DNA from: Deltaproteobacteria bacterium
GTDB taxonomy: Bacteria; Myxococcota_A; UBA9160; SMWR01
NCBI GenBank assembly: GCA_002729515.1
Contig: PBYF01000053.1
Location: 1-38,498, forward strand
Direction of reading: 5' to 3'
DNA length: 38,498 nucleotides
Position 1 is the stretch's first letter; each line of letters starts with the position of its first letter. The notes beneath the pieces were generated by a model. It saw only the letters and a program-made list of their open reading frames with translations, searched no databases and was not told where the DNA came from. A program made the position numbers and the translations under genes. Of this stretch, positions 34,143-38,498 are shown piece by piece.

Positions 34143-35300
34143 CTACATCCAGGAGTCATTTTCAAGGCCGAGTTCGGGCCAGGGACCCGCGGCGATCGGT
34201 TGACAGTTGCCGAAACCCGTGGCCTCGTTCGCAGTGTCGACGACCCGCACGGCGGTATCGCGGATCTGGTGGAGGCGGCGCGCCTGCTCGGGTGTCGTGC
34301 AGTCCCCGATGCGTTCGCCATCCAAGTGGAACTCGCCGCGCCACTCGCCGTGGTGGTGCCCGTCGAGGCCGAAGTAGAGCCCGGCACCGAGGTGGACGCC
34401 AGTGTCGCCGAGAACTTCGATCTCGAGCTTGCGGGTCTTGCCGTCGGCCATCGTACAGCGCAGAGAGCCACCGAGCAGGCGCCGGTTATTCGGGTCGAAG
34501 TGCAGGTCGGGGTCGATGTCGGCGATCACCTCTTCGCTACCGTCGGGGTGTTCGACGCGCGCGGTCACCATCTTCTGCTGGAAGCCCGTGGCTTCGAAGC
34601 GCGTGAAGTGGAGGTGAAGCGCGTAGCGTGAGCCATCTCTGCGCTCCATCAATACCGGGCACCAGATCATCATGAAGCCGACACCCGGCGGGATGCTCGG
34701 GCGGGCTTCCAGGTCGCTGGGAGGAACGCCCACGTCGTAGCGCACGCCCCAGCTGTGATCGCGGGTCGAAACCCAGCTGTCGGGATTTATTTCGTAGCGT
34801 TCGCCGTCGAGCTCGATCCAACCCGAGGCCACGCCGGTCTGGTGGTAACGGACCAGTTCACTCATCACGCGGAACTGGGCGCGCAGGTGTGTGCGTTCCT
34901 CGAGGAACGGCGGCACTGCGGCCTCGAATAGCCAGTCGAAGGCGATCGGCTGGCAGTCGTTGGGCTCGAGACGGAAGCGCACCTTCTTCAGCGGTTCGAC
35001 GACCTCGTAGCGGATGGGGCCGATGATCGTGTTCTCGGGGTCGGTCGCGAGGCTGCGGCTCGCACGCACGGTCAGTTGCTCCTTGCCACGGGATAGCGCG
35101 CAATAGGCGTCGATCACGTTTCGGTTCGTGTACTTTCCGAGGCCGAGGCCGATCTGCAGGCTGCCGTCGCGCGCCATCGCCATGGCACAGACCTTTTCGG
35201 TCCAGGAGGGATCACTCGTGCCGACGGTCGCGAAAGTGTCGGCGACCTGATGGTTGAAGCGCTCGTCTTCGGCGACCAGCTGGCCGATCGGATTGGTCAT
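34143..35300 (-). CDS. Beta-rich protein with DHSWG motif (lipocalin/AttH-Svf1-like, unknown function)
   Basis: This 385-residue protein has no signal peptide and is almost entirely predicted beta-strand. The centre carries STRDHSWGVRYDVG (178-191). RDHSWG is characteristic of double-lipocalin-like proteins (AttH/Svf1/carotenoid-hydratase-like superfamily and related DUFs), which bind hydrophobic ligands. I cannot assign a specific family with certainty. Its ATG overlaps the stop of the phosphotransferase gene (ATGA) and has AAAGGA upstream, so the two are translationally coupled. In lipid-degrading actinobacteria and deltaproteobacteria such pairs occur near acyl-CoA genes (recollection, not checked here), so a role in hydrophobic-compound metabolism is plausible. 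Confidence 0.65.
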   Translation of the reverse strand: MTNPIGQLVAEDERFNHQVADTFATVGTSDPSWTEKVCAMAMARDGSLQIGLGLGKYTNRNVIDAYCALSRGKEQLTVRASRSLATDPENTIIGPIRYEVVEPLKKVRFRLEPNDCQPIAFDWLFEAAVPPFLEERTHLRAQFRVMSELVRYHQTGVASGWIELDGERYEINPDSWVSTRDHSWGVRYDVGVPPSDLEARPSIPPGVGFMMIWCPVLMERRDGSRYALHLHFTRFEATGFQQKMVTARVEHPDGSEEVIADIDPDLHFDPNNRRLLGGSLRCTMADGKTRKLEIEVLGDTGVHLGAGLYFGLDGHHHGEWRGEFHLDGERIGDCTTPEQARRLHQIRDTAVRVVDTANEATGFGNCQPIAAGPWPELGLENDSWM

Positions 35301-36442
35301 GCTCGTTCCTTTGTCCACCAGCTACCCTCGAGCATCTGCTCGAGGGTCGGGCGATGGTAGATCACGCTGTCGATGTCTTCTGGCCACTGCGCCTGGCCGA
35401 AGTGCACGCTGCGCGCGTGCACACGCGCCATTACGATCGCATGACGCAGGGCCGCGTAGACCTGGTACCAGTCGAGGTGTTGGATCTTCTTGCCGGTGCG
35501 TGCCTGGTAGGTTGCCGCGACGTCTTCGGGAAGCATGAAGTCGGGCAGAGCGGGAAGCCCTCCGCTCTTTGCGATCTCCTCGAAGAAGCAGTGAAGGAAG
35601 ATCATCCAGCCGATGTCGAGCTCACATGGACCACGGGCCGCCATCTCCCAGTCGAGCACGGCCGAGGGTTCGAAACCCTGGTACATCACGTTGCCGATGC
35701 GCGCGTCGCCCCAACTCACCACCGTTTCACCTTCGCCTTGCGGCCAGTGGGTTTCGAGCCAGGTGAAGGCCTGCTCGATGATCGGATGGCGGCGTTCGGC
35801 GCGGACCCACCGGTAGTAGCGCCTTTGATTCTCGAAGTGGCGCTCTAGGGGCGTGTTGCCCGGGAGATCGAAGTCGAGAAAGTCGAGTTCGGGATCTGAG
35901 GCATCGATGGCGTGGAGGTCTGCGAGAATGCCGACACTCGTATCCTGGAGTCGGCGCCGCTGTTCGGGCGTGGCTTCGGTGAGCCAGCTGCCGAACGTGT
36001 AGGGCAGCACGTCGGGCGGAACGCGTCCCTCCGCGCGCTCCATCACGAAGAACGGGGCACCGAGATGGCTCGCGTCGAGTTCGAGCCAGCGCACGACGGG
36101 CACCGCAACGGCGCTGTGCTCGCGCACATAGGCGAGCAGCTTGTACTGCCCTTCGAGGTCGTAGAATGGGAAGATGGGGCAATCGTCAGGGTCGGGTTCC
36201 ACGCGCGCGACGAACGAACCTTCGACTCGCTCGCCGTTATCGAGCCAGCGTGCATCGAAGAGCAGGGTCTCACTCGACATGCCGTTTTCGGAGGGATTCG
36301 AAACGTCCGAGATCACGGGTTTCGCGTCGGTCGGAAGCCTTTCGGCCAGCCAGGCCTCGAGAGCGCCCCGCAGCGTCTCGAGATCGCGCGTAGATTTCTT
36401 GATGTCGTTGGGGTCGGGGGCGTTCTCGATCTGGGGGGACAC
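35297..36442 (-). CDS. APH-fold phosphotransferase (ACAD10-like family)
   Basis: This 381-residue protein has the aminoglycoside phosphotransferase/choline kinase fold. The Brenner motif reads SWGDARIGNVMY with catalytic Asp246 and Asn251 (Trp replaces the usual His), and the metal site is VLDWEMA with Asp264. FFVMERAEGR forms the hinge. Proteins of this group in environmental bacteria sit with acyl-CoA dehydrogenases and SDRs and may phosphorylate hydroxyacyl substrates, as ACAD10/11 do; that link is inference. The start is GTG 36442 with AGAGGAG upstream. An SDR remnant lies just upstream on the same strand, suggesting a larger original operon. Confidence 0.87.
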   Translation of the reverse strand: MSPQIENAPDPNDIKKSTRDLETLRGALEAWLAERLPTDAKPVISDVSNPSENGMSSETLLFDARWLDNGERVEGSFVARVEPDPDDCPIFPFYDLEGQYKLLAYVREHSAVAVPVVRWLELDASHLGAPFFVMERAEGRVPPDVLPYTFGSWLTEATPEQRRRLQDTSVGILADLHAIDASDPELDFLDFDLPGNTPLERHFENQRRYYRWVRAERRHPIIEQAFTWLETHWPQGEGETVVSWGDARIGNVMYQGFEPSAVLDWEMAARGPCELDIGWMIFLHCFFEEIAKSGGLPALPDFMLPEDVAATYQARTGKKIQHLDWYQVYAALRHAIVMARVHARSVHFGQAQWPEDIDSVIYHRPTLEQMLEGSWWTKERA

Positions 36443-36468
36443 GCAGTGCTCCTCTCGAACGAGCCGAC

Positions 36469-36498
36469 TATATACGCGGGCTGCGCTGTGCGCTTCAA
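36469..36498 (-). promoter_or_regulatory. Predicted promoter of the phosphotransferase operon
   Basis: On the minus strand TTGAAG (36493-36498) is followed by 18 bases and TATATA (36469-36474), a good sigma70-type match. Transcription would start near 36462 and give a short leader of about 20 bases before the GTG at 36442. Confidence 0.5.
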
Positions 36499-36556
36499 GC
36501 GCGAAAACTTGCGAGTGAATCGCTCAGTCTGCCTGTCTCACTTCGAGTCGTGGCGC

Positions 36557-36715
36557 CTACCCCATGTCGGAAGCGGCACCGCCGTCGATTTTGAGCACGC
36601 TGCCGTCGCGTAGGCCGAGGCCTCGCTCGCAAGGTAGAGCGCCGCACCCACGATTTCGTCGGGTTCGCCACCGCGCCCCAACGGGATCAGGCGTTCGAGC
36701 GCCGCTGACCTGCCC
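36557..36715 (-). pseudogene. C-terminal fragment of a short-chain dehydrogenase (SDR) with a frameshift
   Basis: The minus strand reads AALERLIPLGRGGEPDEIVG, then AALYLASEASAYAT, the usual end region of classical SDRs. After AYAT the frame is lost; adding one G near 36604 restores SVLKIDGGAASDMG and a TAG at 36557, the standard SDR ending (G-x-x-x-x-x-DGG). The first roughly 200 residues, with the cofactor loop and YxxxK, are absent. It is a remnant that probably once preceded the phosphotransferase gene. Confidence 0.75.
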
Positions 36716-36739
36716 CGGTACGGGACTTTCGGACGACAG

Positions 36740-36756
36740 ACCGACAGACAGTCGGT
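36740..36756. promoter_or_regulatory. Orphan palindromic operator (TetR-like)
   Basis: ACCGACAGACAGTCGGT is a perfect inverted repeat with 6-base arms and a 5-base centre. This form is common for TetR-family operators. It stands between the SDR and AraC remnants and no TetR gene is present in the window. Confidence 0.4.
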
Positions 36757-36820
36757 ATCAACCATGCCACGCTGATGGCAAACGCGTCGAGGCGCCCGTT
36801 CTCGCATCGCGACATGGGCG

Positions 36821-37065
36821 AGATCGACAAGGATCGAGCGGGCCAAACGCGAGCTCACCCAAAGCACCCGCCGCTTGTTACGCGTAGCCGCGACGTTGGC
36901 TTCGCCGAACCGATGCGGATACACGAAGTCTTTAGCCGCGAGTTCGGTGTCACTCCCAGTGACTACCCAAGACGCGTAGAGTGCGCGTCAAATCGCAGGC
37001 CGAGCGGAGGGCAGACCCCTGTTCAAGCATCGACTGCAGGCGGCGATGCTAAGCAAGCCAAGTAA
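36821..37065 (+). pseudogene. C-terminal DNA-binding fragment of an AraC-family regulator with a frameshift
   Basis: One plus-strand frame gives RSTRIERAKRELTQSTRRLL then RVAA; the next frame gives DVGFAEPMRIHEVFSREFGV then TPSDYPRR. Together they form the AraC two-helix signature (R-x-x-x-A-K-x-x-L-x-x-T, IAxxVGF, FxRxFGxTPxxYRR). Adding one G after 36892 rejoins them. The sensor domain and the first helix-turn-helix are missing. It is an inactive relic. Confidence 0.75.
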
Positions 37066-37087
37066 GTTCAGGCTCGAGGTGAGAACC

Positions 37088-37345
37088 TCAGTCCCGTCCG
37101 ATCATCCCGCGAAGCCCGCTTCGCAACCGACGCACCGGACCGGCAGCCTTGCGAAGCGGCAAGGTGAACCTCCAGCTACGCGACCGTGACATGCTCTCGC
37201 AGGACCGCTGATACTCATGAGCTTGTAGTTCGGGCGACCGGGCTCGACGTTCCCAACTATCTCGCTCCAACTCGGACTGTTCCAGTTCAGCCAGTAGCTG
37301 CTGGTCACGGTTCGAACCGTGGGGGATTTCTTTGCCGCTAACCAT
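37088..37345 (-). pseudogene. Possible tail of a glycosyltransferase-type protein
   Basis: The minus-strand frame of 85 codons has a charged helical stretch QQLLAELEQSELERDSWERR and then SRSRSWRFTLPLRKAAGPVR and a basic end. The phrase SRSWRxTxPLR after a coiled coil is a familiar ending of glycosyltransferases and related cell-surface polysaccharide enzymes. There is no ribosome site and no catalytic domain. It is either a remnant or a small protein; the perfect palindrome CACGGTTCGAACCGTG at 37306-37321 lies inside it. The bases up to 37684 hold no other gene I can support. Confidence 0.38.
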
Positions 37346-37684
37346 CGTCTTGCACGAGGCCTGCCTCCGACGACCGCGGCTGCCTATGCGAGGCCCAGCG
37401 AGCGGATGGCGACGGCACGCGCCGTGCGCGACACCTGCGACTACCCGCGGGTCGATGCCGAGGGAGGCAGGCGCCTTCTCGAGGTCCTGGGCCGGGTAGC
37501 GACCCGCGCTCGGATCGCCCAGGCCAGCGAGCCCACCCGCTTCTGGCAGCGTGCTGTCTGCGACCACTTTCCCGAGCATTCATGCGGACCTGTGGCGCTC
37601 ACGGGTGCTGCCTTCGGCTCCTCCCGCGCAACTAGTCCTCGCCCCGGGTGTTTGGGCCGGTGAATGCTCGAGGAGGTCAAGACC

Positions 37685-37903
37685 ATGGGGAAGCGAATCG
37701 TTTTCGTGGCCGCGATCGCACTGGTGTGGGCTGGCAGCTTCGGCTGCGCACGACACGTGGTGCATCACCATCCGGCGGCAACCAAGCACGTGACGGTGCT
37801 CGAAAAAGAGCACGGCAATCAGAAGGTCGTGGTGGTCCACGCAAGGCCCGGGAAGAAGCGGCATTGCTGGAAGCACCTGGCCCACTGGCATTGTCATCGC
37901 TGA
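37685..37903 (+). CDS. Small histidine-rich lipoprotein
   Basis: This 72-residue protein has a lipoprotein signal: basic start, hydrophobic helix and lipobox-like GSFGC at residues about 17-21. The mature part of about 50 residues has many His (ARHVVHHHP, CWKHLAHWHCHR) and two late Cys, suggesting metal binding. AGGAGG lies nine bases before the ATG, the strongest ribosome site nearby, so ATG 37685 is preferred over a GTG 21 bases upstream of it. Function is unknown; a periplasmic metal-binding role is inference. Confidence 0.72.
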   Translation: MGKRIVFVAAIALVWAGSFGCARHVVHHHPAATKHVTVLEKEHGNQKVVVVHARPGKKRHCWKHLAHWHCHR

Positions 37904-38271
37904 TGCCCGGGGCCGCACGTCCCGGACTGCGTCGTGCTTCGCGCGGGACATCGACGGGTATCTCGATCTCGCTGTGGCCCGAGCCTTCTCTTCGACGAGC
38001 CGGCCCTTGGCGAAGCGTGGCTTCTGGCCGAGATCGCGGCCCACTCCACTACCTACGGCGAGTTCCGGGAGCAGGCAAAGACCGGCGATCTCCGCGTCGT
38101 CGCGGAGTGTCGCCATCGCGGATAGCAGGTTCAAAGGCCCATGACCTGCCCCCCCCCAGACCGATTCACTCCAGTGTTGATATCGAGTGAGGGAGAGCCG
38201 CCCCGCCTCTATTGGACACAATCTCTGCTCATCGGACCCAGGGAAAATGCAGCATGAACTGCCTGTCTGCA
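37904..38271. other. 368-base gap without a supported gene
   Basis: A 63-codon plus-strand frame (37934-38125, GTG start) with text GEAWLLAEIAAHSTTYGEF is the only protein-like stretch, but it has no ribosome site and no recognisable family. A run of nine C occurs around 38149-38157. Nothing else is visible before the terminal repeat array. Confidence 0.45.
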
Positions 38272-38395
38272 GAGGATCAAGACAAGGTCTGCGGATACGG
38301 GTGAGGATCAAGACAAGGTCTGCGGATACGGGTGAGGATCAAGACAAGGTCTGCGGATACGGGTGAGGATCAAGACAAGGTCTGCGGATACGGGT
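38272..38395. repeat. 31-bp tandem repeat array, four copies
   Basis: Four identical 31-base units begin at 38272, 38303, 38334 and 38365; each starts gaggatcaagacaaggt and ends gcggatacgggt. There are no spacers, so it is not a CRISPR array. It differs from the 19-base array at the left end. The last 100 bases of the window show no gene. Confidence 0.97.
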
Positions 38396-38498
38396 GCGAG
38401 CCGGAAGTGCGGCCCGGGGGAGACCTCGATCCACGGGATGCTTCGGATTGCTCCGAGTCGAGATTCTTCGTCAGGCAGCTCCGGGGGGAAACTTCTGA

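Noticed and set aside
37306..37321. Palindrome CACGGTTCGAACCGTG, resembling a tRNA T-arm
   Set aside because: No acceptor, D or anticodon arms can be built around it; it is a plain palindrome within a remnant frame.
38272..38395. Possible CRISPR array at the right end
   Set aside because: The 31-base units abut directly with no spacers and no cas genes are present.
1..38498. Circular element with terminal overlap
   Set aside because: The repeat arrays at the two ends have different units and lengths, and there are no replication or mobilisation genes.

Overview
The window looks like a chromosomal fragment of a GC-rich Gram-negative bacterium of deltaproteobacterial type (Myxococcota-, Desulfobacterota- or Binatota-like). 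The clues are an MlaE-type lipid ABC transporter, a long RND/MMPL exporter, a periplasmic haem-c fatty acid cis/trans isomerase, an aldolase-type lipid-transfer thiolase paired with a DUF35 protein, a phosphotransferase-type lipid gene, and secreted proteins with a PEP-CTERM-like tail. The phylum is inferred from gene content only. No rRNA, tRNA, phage or CRISPR was seen. Both ends run into unrelated tandem repeats (a 19-bp unit on the left, a 31-bp unit on the right), as expected where an assembly breaks.

Left part (684-9673, all plus strand) is a lipid/acyl-CoA block: a cysteine-less thiolase-fold protein and its DUF35 partner (likely a retro-aldolase), a single-chain MlaF-MlaE ABC transporter, a beta-lactamase-fold esterase, an alpha/beta hydrolase and a 990-residue RND transporter. 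Next, on the minus strand, come alanine dehydrogenase (ald) and fatty acid cis/trans isomerase (cti), then on the plus strand a cNMP-binding plus FHA protein and a small membrane protein.

Middle part (15711-26939): a minus-strand MoxR ATPase / VWA protein / UPF0178 set; a plus-strand Ser/Thr kinase-like membrane protein that lacks the catalytic Asp; and, on the minus strand, a large secreted GASKSG hydrolase, a cysteine-rich secreted protein and an APC permease. The cysteine-rich protein has a near-consensus promoter carrying two copies of a palindromic operator.

Right part: a tightly coupled three-gene plus-strand operon (27388-32761) encodes a membrane-anchored calcium-repeat protein, a secreted lipase and an exported ankyrin protein whose N-terminal domain is duplicated. 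It is followed by a methyltransferase, an IS1595-type transposase fragment, and a minus-strand pair of a beta-barrel-like protein and an APH-fold phosphotransferase.

The gaps between intact genes hold many gene remnants that ordinary ORF calling would miss. They include the haem-binding end of a cytochrome P450, the middle of an acyl-CoA dehydrogenase, the first 45 residues of an F420-type luciferase-like oxidoreductase, the tail of a class III nucleotidyl cyclase, and the tails of an SDR and an AraC regulator, each with one missing base. The region appears to have been reshuffled repeatedly. The most notable candidates for new biology are the lipase/ankyrin operon, the fused MlaFE transporter, the operator-controlled cysteine-rich exoprotein and the pseudokinase.
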